Shown here piece after piece: positions 1-8,225 of a DNA stretch of 64,000 nucleotides. The position numbers were made by a program, and so were the translations under genes. Below the pieces are notes generated by a model. That model worked only from the letters and a program-made list of their open reading frames with translations. It was not told the DNA's origin and did no database searches. Every line of letters starts with the position of its first letter. Position 1 is the first letter of the stretch. Source of the stretch: Pseudomonadota bacterium (lineage in GTDB: Bacteria; Pseudomonadota; Alphaproteobacteria; Rhizobiales; Hyphomicrobiaceae). The stretch covers positions 124,001 through 188,000 of the forward strand of contig JAFECG010000018.1 of assembly GCA_018242215.1 (NCBI GenBank), written 5' to 3'.

Positions 1-2
1 TC

Positions 3-1634
3 TCTTTACCTGCTGGAGCTGACGGCATCGCAGCCCGCGGTGCCCTGGATGTGCGTCGCGACAGAGGCACTTGGAGCATTGCCGCCCACGATTTTGCTTT
101 CGGGAGCTCGAAGTTTTCCGGCGACGTTACTATGACGTCGGACGCGGAAACGGGCGCGGCGCGGATCAGCGGCACTCTTCTGGCCGATCGCATTGCTGTT
201 CCAGGTCTCTTGGCTGGTCTATCCCACACTGCCGCGAAGACGCCGCCGGATACCGATGCGAACCGAAAGGGCGAGGTGGCCGAGGCGACTCCGGTTTGGC
301 CTGAGGGGCTTTTCGATTTCGCGACTCTCGGGAATACGAACGCGACCCTGAAAGTCGCTTTCAAGTCGCTTGCGTTCCGCGATGCTTTTGCGACCGGGGA
401 GGGCACGATGACCGTCGCTCTTGCCCCCGGAAAACTTACGATCAGCGATCTCACCGCCGCTGCCGCGGGCGGGAAGCTGTTGGGGCAAGCAAGTCTTGAG
501 AAAGTCTCGAACGGTGTCGCACTCGCGGCCGATTTGAAAGTCGACAAGGCGGAACTCTCCAGTGTCAATGCGGCCGGGAGGGGGCTCGCGAACGCTGATC
601 TTCATGCCGAAGCACGGGCGCAAAGTGCTGCCGGACTTTTCGCCGTCATGGCTGGATCGGGTACGTTGAAACTTGTCGACGCGGACGTTTCGGGCCCCTC
701 GCCATCGACCGCCGCTGAGGTCGTCGACAAGGTGCTCAATGGCAAGGTTCAGAACGATCCGCAGGTCGTCGCGGGCGAACTCGTTTCGGCGGTTGGCACA
801 TCCAAAATGGCGCTCGGCAATCGGGACTTCCCCATCTCGCTGTTGGACGGGTCGCTGAAGCTCGGTGGAATCGATCTTCAAAACGCTGACGGTAAAGTCG
901 AAGGAACGGCGACTGCGGATCTCACCACGCTTGATATGAGCGCGTCTTTTCAATTGACCTCCGTTGTCCGGCCGCTGGCAGCGCCAGCTGTTCCGTTGCC
1001 AAACCGGAAATCCACGCCGCCAAAGGGACCATTGCCGCCCGCGATTGTCCTCTATGACGGGCAGCTCGGTCACCTCGCAGCGACGACCGTGAGCGCCGAC
1101 GTCGGCGATCTGCAGCGCGAGCTGATCGTGCGGCAGATGGAGCGCAATGTCGAAGAACTCGAACAGGCCCGTCGTGCCGATGAGGAGCGAGTTCGTCTGG
1201 AGAAGGAGCGCAAGAAGAAAGAAGCCGCCGATCGCGCCGCCGCCCAAGCCAAGGCCATGCAGCAATTGCCGCCGGTCATTCCGGACTCGGCAGGGACAGC
1301 GAATTCTCCTTCCGGCGCCAACGGCGCGAGGCCCGATGGGACGTCCGATCAGCCGATGAATTCACAGGGACCAGCGAATTCCAGCGACGCCACTCCAGGG
1401 AATACCATTCTGACTCCCAAGATTTCCGTCGAGCCGCTGCCGCCATCAGAGACGCCAAACGGTCAACAGAGTGACGCTGGCCAGGTTATCGCAATCGATC
1501 CGCAAACGGGATTGCCGGTCGCCAATCCCACGCCCGTCGCGAAGCCGTCTGTCGTTCGACCGTCGCCAGCGAAAGCCGCACAACGCAGGACGTCGTCCGA
1601 CGAGGTCATGAGAACCCTGCGCGGGCTTCCGTAA
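3..1634 (+). CDS. AsmA family protein, C-terminal part (gene runs in from the left edge)
   Basis: The reading frame is open to the left edge, so this is the 3' part of a longer gene; a GTG at position 51 is only an internal codon. The visible part has the glycine- and alanine-rich beta-repeat texture of AsmA-like C-terminal domains, for example AARGALDVRRDRGTWSI near the edge and GTLKLVDADVSGPSP further in. AsmA-like proteins are inner-membrane-anchored periplasmic proteins linked to outer-membrane assembly and lipid transport. After about position 1080 the protein changes to a charged helix rich in Glu, Arg and Lys (about 1110-1265, probable coiled coil) and then a Pro/Ser/Asn-rich tail ending DEVMRTLRGLP. 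It converges on lepA with a gap of 37 bp. The family call is fairly sure; the start, membrane anchor and full length cannot be seen. Confidence 0.75.
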   Translation, partial: SLPAGADGIAARGALDVRRDRGTWSIAAHDFAFGSSKFSGDVTMTSDAETGAARISGTLLADRIAVPGLLAGLSHTAAKTPPDTDANRKGEVAEATPVWPEGLFDFATLGNTNATLKVAFKSLAFRDAFATGEGTMTVALAPGKLTISDLTAAAAGGKLLGQASLEKVSNGVALAADLKVDKAELSSVNAAGRGLANADLHAEARAQSAAGLFAVMAGSGTLKLVDADVSGPSPSTAAEVVDKVLNGKVQNDPQVVAGELVSAVGTSKMALGNRDFPISLLDGSLKLGGIDLQNADGKVEGTATADLTTLDMSASFQLTSVVRPLAAPAVPLPNRKSTPPKGPLPPAIVLYDGQLGHLAATTVSADVGDLQRELIVRQMERNVEELEQARRADEERVRLEKERKKKEAADRAAAQAKAMQQLPPVIPDSAGTANSPSGANGARPDGTSDQPMNSQGPANSSDATPGNTILTPKISVEPLPPSETPNGQQSDAGQVIAIDPQTGLPVANPTPVAKPSVVRPSPAKAAQRRTSSDEVMRTLRGLP

Positions 1635-1671
1635 GACTATTTTCTCAGATTTTTACGTTTCTCGCTCCGGC

Positions 1672-3474
1672 TCAGTTGTCGTCCATCTTGAGGGCGTTGA
1701 TGAACGCCTCCTGAGGAATTTCGACTTTGCCGAATTCGCGCATCTTCTTCTTGCCCGCTTTCTGCTTGTCGAGCAGCTTGCGCTTACGAGTGATGTCGCC
1801 GCCGTAGCATTTCGCGAGCACGTCCTTCCTCAGAGCGCGGATGGTTTCGCGGGCGATGACCTTGGCGCCGATTGCGGCCTGGATCGGAATCTGGAAGAGG
1901 TGCGCCGGAATGAGTTCCTTAAGCTTCTCGCACATCGAACGGCCGCGGCTTTCGGCGCGTGAGCGATGTACGATAATCGAAAGCGCATCGACCGGCTCGC
2001 CATTGACAAGGATCGAGAGCTTGACGAGGTCACCCTCTTCGTAATCCTTGATGTGATAGTCGAACGAGGCGTAGCCGCGGGAGACGCTTTTGAGGCGATC
2101 ATAGAAATCGAAGACGACTTCATTCAGCGGCAACTCGTAGACGACCATGGCCCGCGAACCCGCGTAGGTCAGCTGTTTCTGGCGGCCCCGGCGATCCTGG
2201 CAGAGTTTCAGCACGGCTCCGAGATAATCGTCCGGAACGAGGATCGTCGCTTCGATCCACGGTTCTTCGATGTGGTCGATCTTGACGACGTCCGGCATGT
2301 CGGCCGGATTGTGCATCTCGATCATCGATCCGTCATTCATATGGAGATGATAGATGACGCTCGGCGCCGTCGTGATCAGGTCAAGATTGAACTCGCGTTC
2401 GAGGCGCTCGGTGATGATCTCGAGATGAAGGAGACCCAGGAAGCCACAGCGGAAGCCGAAACCAAGGGCCGCGGAGCTTTCCGTCTCGAACGAGAAGCTT
2501 GCGTCGTTGAGGCGCAGCTTCGCCATAGCTTCGCGCAGATCTTCGAAATCCGCGGCGTCGACCGGGAAGAGACCGCAGAAGACGACGGGCTGGGCCGGTT
2601 TGAAGCCCGGTAACGCTTCGGGGGTCGGATGCTTCTCGTCCGTGATGGTGTCGCCGACGCGCGTGTCAGCGACCTCCTTGATGGCAGCCGTAAAGAAGCC
2701 GATCTCGCCTGGGCCCAACTGCTCCAGCATCTCCTGCTTGGGCCGGAAGATGCCGACGCGCTCGACCTGATAGCTCGCGTCCGTCGACATCAGCTTGACG
2801 CGCTGTCCCTTCTTCAAGCTGCCGTCGATGATGCGCGCCAGGACGACGACGCCAAGATAAGCATCGTACCAGCTGTCGACGAGCATGGCTTTCAGCGGTT
2901 TCTTGGCATCGCCTTTGGGTGGCGGCAAGCGCTCGACGATTGCTTCAAGAACGGCTTCGACGTTGAGCCCGGTTTTTGCCGAGACGCCGATGGCTCCAGA
3001 GGCATCAATGCCGATCACATCCTCGATCTGCTTCTTCACCCGGTCTTCATCGGCCGCAGGCAGATCGATTTTGTTCAGAACCGGGAGGATTTCGAGATTG
3101 TTGTCGAGCGCCTGATAGACGTTTGCGAGCGTCTGTGCCTCGACGCCTTGACTCGCGTCCACGACAAGGATGGCGCCCTCACAGGCCGCGAGCGAACGCG
3201 AGACTTCGTAGGCGAAATCGACGTGTCCGGGGGTGTCCATCAGATTGAGTTGATAGATCTCACCGTTCTTGGCCTTGTAGTCGAGGCGGACGGTCTGGGC
3301 CTTGATCGTGATGCCGCGTTCGCGCTCGATATCCATCGAGTCGAGAATTTGCTCTTTCATCTCACGGTTCGAGACGTTGCCGCAGAGCTGGATCAGCCTG
3401 TCGGATAAGGTCGATTTTCCGTGGTCGATGTGGGCGATAATCGAAAAATTGCGAATGTGTGAAATTGCTGTCAT
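1672..3474 (-). CDS. lepA: Elongation factor 4 (LepA), ribosome back-translocase GTPase
   Basis: 600 residues, the normal length for LepA. The N-terminus carries the G1 motif [13 protein letters not shown], the G3 motif DTPGHVDF and the G4 motif NKID, followed by EF-G-like domains II, III and V. The C-terminal LepA-specific domain ends in a Lys-rich region ([20 protein letters not shown]). LepA binds stalled or wrongly translocated ribosomes and acts in translation fidelity and ribosome assembly under ionic stress. It is a single gene read leftwards, converging with the AsmA-like gene and divergent from the phasin-like gene. Start ATG at 3474; nothing unusual is seen. Confidence 0.98.
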   Translation of the reverse strand: MTAISHIRNFSIIAHIDHGKSTLSDRLIQLCGNVSNREMKEQILDSMDIERERGITIKAQTVRLDYKAKNGEIYQLNLMDTPGHVDFAYEVSRSLAACEGAILVVDASQGVEAQTLANVYQALDNNLEILPVLNKIDLPAADEDRVKKQIEDVIGIDASGAIGVSAKTGLNVEAVLEAIVERLPPPKGDAKKPLKAMLVDSWYDAYLGVVVLARIIDGSLKKGQRVKLMSTDASYQVERVGIFRPKQEMLEQLGPGEIGFFTAAIKEVADTRVGDTITDEKHPTPEALPGFKPAQPVVFCGLFPVDAADFEDLREAMAKLRLNDASFSFETESSAALGFGFRCGFLGLLHLEIITERLEREFNLDLITTAPSVIYHLHMNDGSMIEMHNPADMPDVVKIDHIEEPWIEATILVPDDYLGAVLKLCQDRRGRQKQLTYAGSRAMVVYELPLNEVVFDFYDRLKSVSRGYASFDYHIKDYEEGDLVKLSILVNGEPVDALSIIVHRSRAESRGRSMCEKLKELIPAHLFQIPIQAAIGAKVIARETIRALRKDVLAKCYGGDITRKRKLLDKQKAGKKKMREFGKVEIPQEAFINALKMDDN

Positions 3475-3653
3475 GGGCGGGGCTCATAGCACCCGGAACT
3501 GACTGGCAAAAGGGGCGTTAAGGCCTCAAGGCGCGTTCGGTCCGGTTTTGATCGGTGTCATCGCTAGCCGATAAGGCATCTGGCAAGAGGGCGGGCGGTA
3601 TGCAACAGTCCGGAACCGCCCTTCGAGGGCATTCCATACCCTGGAGAAGCGAC

Positions 3654-4205
3654 ATGGCGAATTCACCGTTCGATGCCAATCCGGCTTTTACGAAGCTCGG
3701 CGAGGATACGAAGAAGGCCGTCGTCCAAGCGTTCGAGGCCATGTCGAATTGGCGGGCGGAACTCGCTGAACTCGGCGAGAAGAATAGCAATGCCGTCTTC
3801 GACAAGATGGCAGAGGCCGCCAAATCGCTCGGTTGGCCCACGGATTTCGTCGAACTGAGCCGGAGGCAGATGCAGAGCGCGTCGAAGCTGCAGCTCCAGG
3901 CTGTCGATCAGGTCATGGATGTCTGGGAAAAGCAGGTCAAAGCCTTGGGCGCGCCTGGACAGTTTCCAAGTTTTCCGAACTTTCCAGGTATTGCGGGCTT
4001 CGGTGCGGCGGGGCCGCAGTTTCCGGCCGCGGGTGGCGCTTTCCCGGGGATGCCTGATTTTGCCGCTGGCGCTGCGAACCCCATCCAGTTTTGGATGCAG
4101 GCTGCCGAAATGTGGCAGAAGGGTTGGCAACAAGCGATGTCGTCATGGGTCGATGCGCAAAACGCCATGAACAAGTCCGGAAGCGGCAAGTCGAACTCCC
4201 GGTAA
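3654..4205 (+). CDS. Phasin-like small helical protein
   Basis: Start chosen at ATG 3654 because GGAG lies 7 nt upstream and the protein then begins MANSPFDANPAFTKL; an in-frame upstream start at 3555 has no such support. The 183-residue product has a long amphipathic helical region (residues about 10-105, rich in Ala, Glu, Lys and Gln), a Pro/Phe/Gly-rich linker (about 105-145) and a second helix with many Trp and Met (PIQFWMQAAEMWQKGWQQ). This layout resembles phasins and other proteins that coat polyhydroxyalkanoate granules, but no diagnostic motif is present, so the function is inferred. It is monocistronic and followed by a hairpin terminator at 4238. Confidence 0.6.
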   Translation: MANSPFDANPAFTKLGEDTKKAVVQAFEAMSNWRAELAELGEKNSNAVFDKMAEAAKSLGWPTDFVELSRRQMQSASKLQLQAVDQVMDVWEKQVKALGAPGQFPSFPNFPGIAGFGAAGPQFPAAGGAFPGMPDFAAGAANPIQFWMQAAEMWQKGWQQAMSSWVDAQNAMNKSGSGKSNSR

Positions 4206-4237
4206 GTTGTCCGGGATTGGTGTTTTCAAGACAATTG

Positions 4238-4276
4238 CGGCGCTGCCTCTCTGGAGAGGTCGGCGCCGTTTGATTT
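4238..4276 (+). terminator. Hairpin terminator after the phasin-like gene
   Basis: CGGCGC at 4238-4243 pairs with GCGCCG at 4263-4268, and inside it CCTCT pairs with AGAGG. The stem is followed by TTTGATTTT. The position 33 nt after the stop codon fits a Rho-independent terminator. Confidence 0.6.
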
Positions 4277-4332
4277 TGAAAGCGGCTCGGCGACAAACGG
4301 TCGGCTTGCCACAGCCATCTGGTGGCTTTAGA

Positions 4333-4347
4333 TTGGAATTATTCTAA
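4333..4347 (+). promoter_or_regulatory. Iron control element (Irr box) upstream of mbfA
   Basis: TTGGAA-TTA-TTCTAA is a near-perfect palindrome (one mismatch) that matches the rhizobial ICE pattern of TTAGAA and TTCTAA arms around a 3-bp centre. It lies 21 bp before the mbfA start. In Bradyrhizobium and Agrobacterium mbfA is repressed by Irr through such a site, so the same control is inferred here. Confidence 0.7.
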
Positions 4348-4368
4348 TTAAAAGGCCAGAACTCCCCG

Positions 4369-5325
4369 ATGCGGCGGTTTGACGATCTTGATCAGCGCGA
4401 GATGCTCGCGCTCGCGATTTCTCTTGAAGAGGAGCATGGCCGTATCTACGCGGATTATGCCGCCGGGCTCAGTGCCGATTATCCGGCATCTGCGAAAATT
4501 TTCATTGAACTCGGGCAGGAAGAAAACCAACACCGCCGTTGGTTGATCGATGTCTTTCAGCGCAAGTTCGGCAATCACATTCCGCTGGTCCGGCGCCAGG
4601 ATGTTTCCGGCTTTGTGCGCCATGACCCGATCTGGATGGTTCGTCCGCTCGGTATCGAGAAGGTTCGCCGTCAGGCGGAGCAGATCGAGCAGGAAACACG
4701 GGCCTTCTACGAAGCAGCTCTTAAGCGCGCGTCGGACGCCGAAATCCGTAAGCTCCTCGGTGACCTCATAGCCGCGGAAAGCCAGCATCTTGGCATCGCT
4801 CAGCATCTCGCCGGTGTCGAACTGACGAACGAAGCCAAGCTCGATGAAGCGCAAACGGCGCGGCGATCGTTTGTCTTGCAGTACGTGCAACCCGGCTTGA
4901 ATGGGTTGATCGACGGCTCGATTTCAACGTTGGCGCCGATCTTCGCCGCAGCGTTCGCGACCCACAACACATGGCAGACATTTCTGGTCGGCATCGCGGC
5001 GTCTATCGGCGCCGGGATTTCGATGGCGTTTGCGGAAGCTCTTTCCGACGATGGCCAGATTTCCGGACGCGGCAATCCCTGGTTCAGAGGTTCGGTTACG
5101 GGGCTGATGACGACCGTCGGCGGCCTCGGTCACACGCTTCCCTATCTCATTCCCGAATTTCGAACGGCGACGACCATCGCGATCGCGGTGGTGTTCGTCG
5201 AACTGTGGGTCATTGCCGGCGTGCGCGCCCGGTTCATGGAAACGAGGTTCTGGAGGGCAGCATTTGAAGTTGTCGTTGGCGGCCTGATCGTCTTTGCCGT
5301 CGGCATTCTCATCGGCAACGCATAG
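4369..5325 (+). CDS. mbfA: Membrane-bound ferritin-like iron exporter (MbfA, erythrin-VIT1 fusion)
   Basis: 318 residues with two parts. The N-terminal ferritin-like (erythrin) domain, about 1-150, carries di-iron ligand motifs E20-x-x-H23, E52-x-x-H55 and ESQHLGIAQH. The C-terminal VIT1/CCC1-like domain, about 165-318, has several hydrophobic spans (for example TLAPIFAAAFA and VVGGLIVFAVGILIG). MbfA proteins sit in the inner membrane and export iron, protecting cells against iron overload and peroxide. The ICE palindrome just upstream supports Irr-controlled expression and hence the family assignment. Single gene; the next gene starts 100 bp downstream. Confidence 0.93.
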   Translation: MRRFDDLDQREMLALAISLEEEHGRIYADYAAGLSADYPASAKIFIELGQEENQHRRWLIDVFQRKFGNHIPLVRRQDVSGFVRHDPIWMVRPLGIEKVRRQAEQIEQETRAFYEAALKRASDAEIRKLLGDLIAAESQHLGIAQHLAGVELTNEAKLDEAQTARRSFVLQYVQPGLNGLIDGSISTLAPIFAAAFATHNTWQTFLVGIAASIGAGISMAFAEALSDDGQISGRGNPWFRGSVTGLMTTVGGLGHTLPYLIPEFRTATTIAIAVVFVELWVIAGVRARFMETRFWRAAFEVVVGGLIVFAVGILIGNA

Positions 5326-5425
5326 GAGCGGATGCTTCAAGGCCTCATTCAGGCCATAGTCTCTTGACGCTGTCCTGACTGTCGGCAAAGTGCCGGCGCA
5401 CCTCAACGGCCGAAGGCATCCCCCC

Positions 5426-6664
5426 ATGCGCGCAGGTTTTATCGTTTCAGCGATGGCAATTTTCGTGCTCGCAGGTTTCACGGCTAGCGCTCATGCGGAA
5501 AATACGCCGCCACCACCTGCGAACAAACGCAATTGCAAGAATACAGTGCCATTCAACCAGTGGCTCGCCGACTTCAAGCGCGAGGCGATTGCGCAAGGAA
5601 TCAAACCCGAGACGATCGAAGAAACGATCGGTGGCTTGACGCCCGACATGGGCACGATTGCGCGTGATCGCAAGCAAGGCTTCTTCTCGCAGACATTCAT
5701 CGATTTCTATTTCAAGCTTGCGACGAAGAACCGCGAACAGATGGGGCGCACGTATCTCAAACGCTACAAGGCGATCTTCGATCGCGCCGAGAAAGAGTAT
5801 GGCGTGCCGGGACCGGTGATCACGGGCTTCTGGGCGCTTGAGAGTGATTTCGGTGGCGGCATGGGCAAACTGTCTGTCTTGCGTTCGCTGATGACGCTGG
5901 CGTGGGATTGCCGCCGCGGTGATTTCTTTCGTGGCGAACTCATCGCCGCGATGAAAATCGTCGAGCGCGGAGATTTGACTCCGGATCAAATGATCGGCTC
6001 GTGGGCGGGTGAACTCGGGCAGACGCAATTTCTACCGCAGCATTATCTCAATTACGGCGTTGATTTCGACGGCGACGGCCGCGTCGACCTCATTCACGAC
6101 AATGCCGATGTGATCGGTTCGACCGCGAAGTTCCTCGCTTCGATGGGTTGGAAGCGTGGCGAGCCGTGGATCGAGCAGGTTCGGCTTACGAAGCAGCTTC
6201 CTTGGGACAAAGCGGATCTCGCGATCAAGTTGCCGCGCTCTCAGTGGGTGGCATGGGGGGTCAAAGGCGTTGGCCAGGAGCTGCCGTCCGATGATCTTCC
6301 GGCGTCACTAGTGCTGCCTATGGGACGCAGTGGGCCGGCCTTCCTCGCGTATCCGAACTTCGATGTCTATACGCAGTGGAACCAGTCTCTCACCTATGCT
6401 TTGACCGCCGCGCATCTTGCAGCGCGCATGGCCGGAGCACCGAACCTGACGCGAGCGGACGGTAACGTCGCATCATTGAGCTACGAACAGATCAAAGAGG
6501 TCCAAGCTTTACTCAAGCGGCGCGGTTTCGACGTTGGCGAAGTCGATGGCAAGCTCGGCGCCAATACGCGCAAGGCGGTCAAGGAGATGCAGATCAAGTT
6601 CGGCCTGCCGGCGGACAGCTATCCGACGGCCGATCTCCTGACGGCGCTGAGGGGTCGAAGCTGA
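5426..6664 (+). CDS. Lytic murein transglycosylase, MltB/SLT_2 type with peptidoglycan-binding domain
   Basis: The start at ATG 5426 gives a clear signal peptide (MRAGFIVSAMAIFVLAGF, then SAHA-E); an in-frame start at 5390 would add a charged stretch before it. The mature protein has an SLT_2 catalytic domain (about residues 38-330) with the catalytic glutamate in WALESDFGGG (E139), then a C-terminal PG_binding_1 domain (about 350-412, SYEQIKEVQALLKRRGFDVG). It cuts the glycan strand of murein and leaves 1,6-anhydro ends, acting in the periplasm. No lipobox is seen, so it is probably soluble. A strong inverted repeat follows the stop. Confidence 0.93.
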   Translation: MRAGFIVSAMAIFVLAGFTASAHAENTPPPPANKRNCKNTVPFNQWLADFKREAIAQGIKPETIEETIGGLTPDMGTIARDRKQGFFSQTFIDFYFKLATKNREQMGRTYLKRYKAIFDRAEKEYGVPGPVITGFWALESDFGGGMGKLSVLRSLMTLAWDCRRGDFFRGELIAAMKIVERGDLTPDQMIGSWAGELGQTQFLPQHYLNYGVDFDGDGRVDLIHDNADVIGSTAKFLASMGWKRGEPWIEQVRLTKQLPWDKADLAIKLPRSQWVAWGVKGVGQELPSDDLPASLVLPMGRSGPAFLAYPNFDVYTQWNQSLTYALTAAHLAARMAGAPNLTRADGNVASLSYEQIKEVQALLKRRGFDVGEVDGKLGANTRKAVKEMQIKFGLPADSYPTADLLTALRGRS

Positions 6665-6678
6665 GGCTTCTTGTCGTT

Positions 6679-6711
6679 CTCGAACGGCGGGGCAGAGCGA
6701 CGCCGTTCGAG
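6679..6711. terminator. Perfect 11-bp inverted repeat after the transglycosylase gene
   Basis: CTCGAACGGCG (6679-6689) and CGCCGTTCGAG (6701-6711) are exact reverse complements around an 11-nt loop. There is no T-run, so it may be a transcript-stabilising hairpin rather than a classical terminator. It lies between convergent genes. Confidence 0.5.
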
Positions 6712-6767
6712 GATTCAGCATGAGACGTGGCGAAGGCGCGATATTGCGTCTTCGATGAATTTGACGC

Positions 6768-6816
6768 TGGATCCCGGCCTGCGACATGGCTTCGCCATGT
6801 TTGGCCGAGGATGACC
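6768..6816. repeat. Possible dispersed palindromic element
   Basis: The stretch GGATCCCGGCC ... GGCCGAGGATGACC encloses CATGGC-TTC-GCCATG, a 6-bp stem with a 3-nt loop. Its outer ends (ATCCCGGC and GATGAC) recur between pheS and rplT. This suggests a small dispersed repeat of the kind common in alphaproteobacteria; two or three copies in one window are weak evidence. Confidence 0.35.
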
Positions 6817-6826
6817 GGCCTGAAAA

Positions 6827-8191
6827 TCAGTGCAGCTTGACTTGCGGCTCGGTGCGGCGTGTCAGCATACGCGACAAGGTATCGAGAATGACCTTGATGT
6901 ACCCGTAGAGGGCGATCTCGTGCATCTTATATAGCGACCGATACATGATCTTGGCGAACCAGCCTTCAATGCGGATCGACTTGCCTTCAATGAAGCCCAT
7001 CAAGTTTCCGACCGTCGAATATTTTCCAAGAGAAACGAGCGATCCGAAGTCGTGGTACTTGAAGGCTGCGAGTTCCGTCTCGCCTCTCATGCGGCGTTGG
7101 ATTTGGCGGACGAGGTGGCTCGCTTCCTGATGGGCGGCCTGAGCCCGTGGCGGAATGGGCGCCGTTTCGCCCTCCGGTACGAGATAGGAGGCATCGCCGA
7201 TGACGAAGATATTCTCGTCACGCGTCGTTTGAAGCGTGGGTTTCACGACGAGCGTATTCATACGGCTGACTTCCAGGCCGTCGAGCTTCGAGAGTACATC
7301 CGGGCCTTTGACGCCCGCAGCCCAGACCACCAACTCCGATGGAATGAATTCGCCATTGCCCAGTGTCACGCCCTCGGCGGAGACCTTCGTCACCGGGCTG
7401 CCGGTGCGAACTTCGACGCCAATGCCGTTCAGGATGTCTGTCGTCGCCTTTGAAAGGCGTTCGGGCAGAGCTGGCAATATACGCGGGGCGGCTTCGATCA
7501 GCGTGATCTTGAAATCTTTCTCCGGGTCGATCTTGTCGAGGCCGAATTCGACGAGGCCGCGCGCGGCGTGGTGCAATTCCGCCGAAAGCTCCGTTCCCGT
7601 CGCCCCTGCTCCGATGATCGCGACGTGCAGCTGGCCGGGCCTTACCGGGCCCGGCTGGGCGTAAGCGCGGACGCACGCATTCAATAGCCGCCGGTTGAAG
7701 CGTTCGGCCTGCTCGGGTGTGTCGAGCATGATTGCGTTCTCTTTCACGCCCGGTGTGCCGAAGTCGTTCGAGATGCTGCCAACCGCGATCACCAGCGTAT
7801 CATAGGGAAACCAGCGATCAGGCGTGATCTCGCGGCCGTCCTCGTCATAGGTTGCGGCCAGGTGAACGCGTTTGCCGGCGCGATCGAGTCCGATCATCTC
7901 GCCGTAGCGGTATCGGAAGCCGTGCCAGTGTCCCTGCGCCTGATAGGGTAGCTCGTGACGGCCGGTATCCATGCTGCCGGCGGCGATTTCGTGCAGCAGA
8001 GGTTTCCAGATATGCGTGCGTGCGCGATCGACGAGGGTTATTTCGACCTTGTCAGATTTGCCGAGCTTGTTTCCGAGCTGCGTTGCAAGTTCGAGACCGC
8101 CTGCGCCACCTCCGACAACAACGATGCGGTAGGGGTGTTTGCCAGTGGCGTCGGCGTTCAGTGTGGTCGTAGCTGGAACTTGCGTGTCCAT
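6827..8191 (-). CDS. ndh: Type II NADH dehydrogenase (NDH-2)
   Basis: Start at ATG 8191 (MDTQVPATTTLNADATG) is preferred because an earlier in-frame ATG at 8263 would overlap pheT and add a low-complexity stretch. The 454-residue protein has an FAD-binding Rossmann motif (VVVGGGAGGLELA) near the N-terminus, the NADH-binding motif AIIGAGATGTELSAEL in the middle and a second FAD motif (NIFVIGDASYL). The C-terminus (MYRSLYKMHEIALYGYIKV) is amphipathic, as expected for a monotopic membrane enzyme. NDH-2 passes electrons from NADH to quinone without pumping protons. The gene follows pheT by 34 bp on the same strand and may be read through from it. Confidence 0.92.
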   Translation of the reverse strand: MDTQVPATTTLNADATGKHPYRIVVVGGGAGGLELATQLGNKLGKSDKVEITLVDRARTHIWKPLLHEIAAGSMDTGRHELPYQAQGHWHGFRYRYGEMIGLDRAGKRVHLAATYDEDGREITPDRWFPYDTLVIAVGSISNDFGTPGVKENAIMLDTPEQAERFNRRLLNACVRAYAQPGPVRPGQLHVAIIGAGATGTELSAELHHAARGLVEFGLDKIDPEKDFKITLIEAAPRILPALPERLSKATTDILNGIGVEVRTGSPVTKVSAEGVTLGNGEFIPSELVVWAAGVKGPDVLSKLDGLEVSRMNTLVVKPTLQTTRDENIFVIGDASYLVPEGETAPIPPRAQAAHQEASHLVRQIQRRMRGETELAAFKYHDFGSLVSLGKYSTVGNLMGFIEGKSIRIEGWFAKIMYRSLYKMHEIALYGYIKVILDTLSRMLTRRTEPQVKLH

Positions 8192-8225
8192 CTTGGCCTC
8201 ATGCGCATTGTCATGACGGCGGCTT

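Noticed and set aside
2629-3408. 259-codon plus-strand frame
   Set aside because: It is antisense to lepA and has no independent support.
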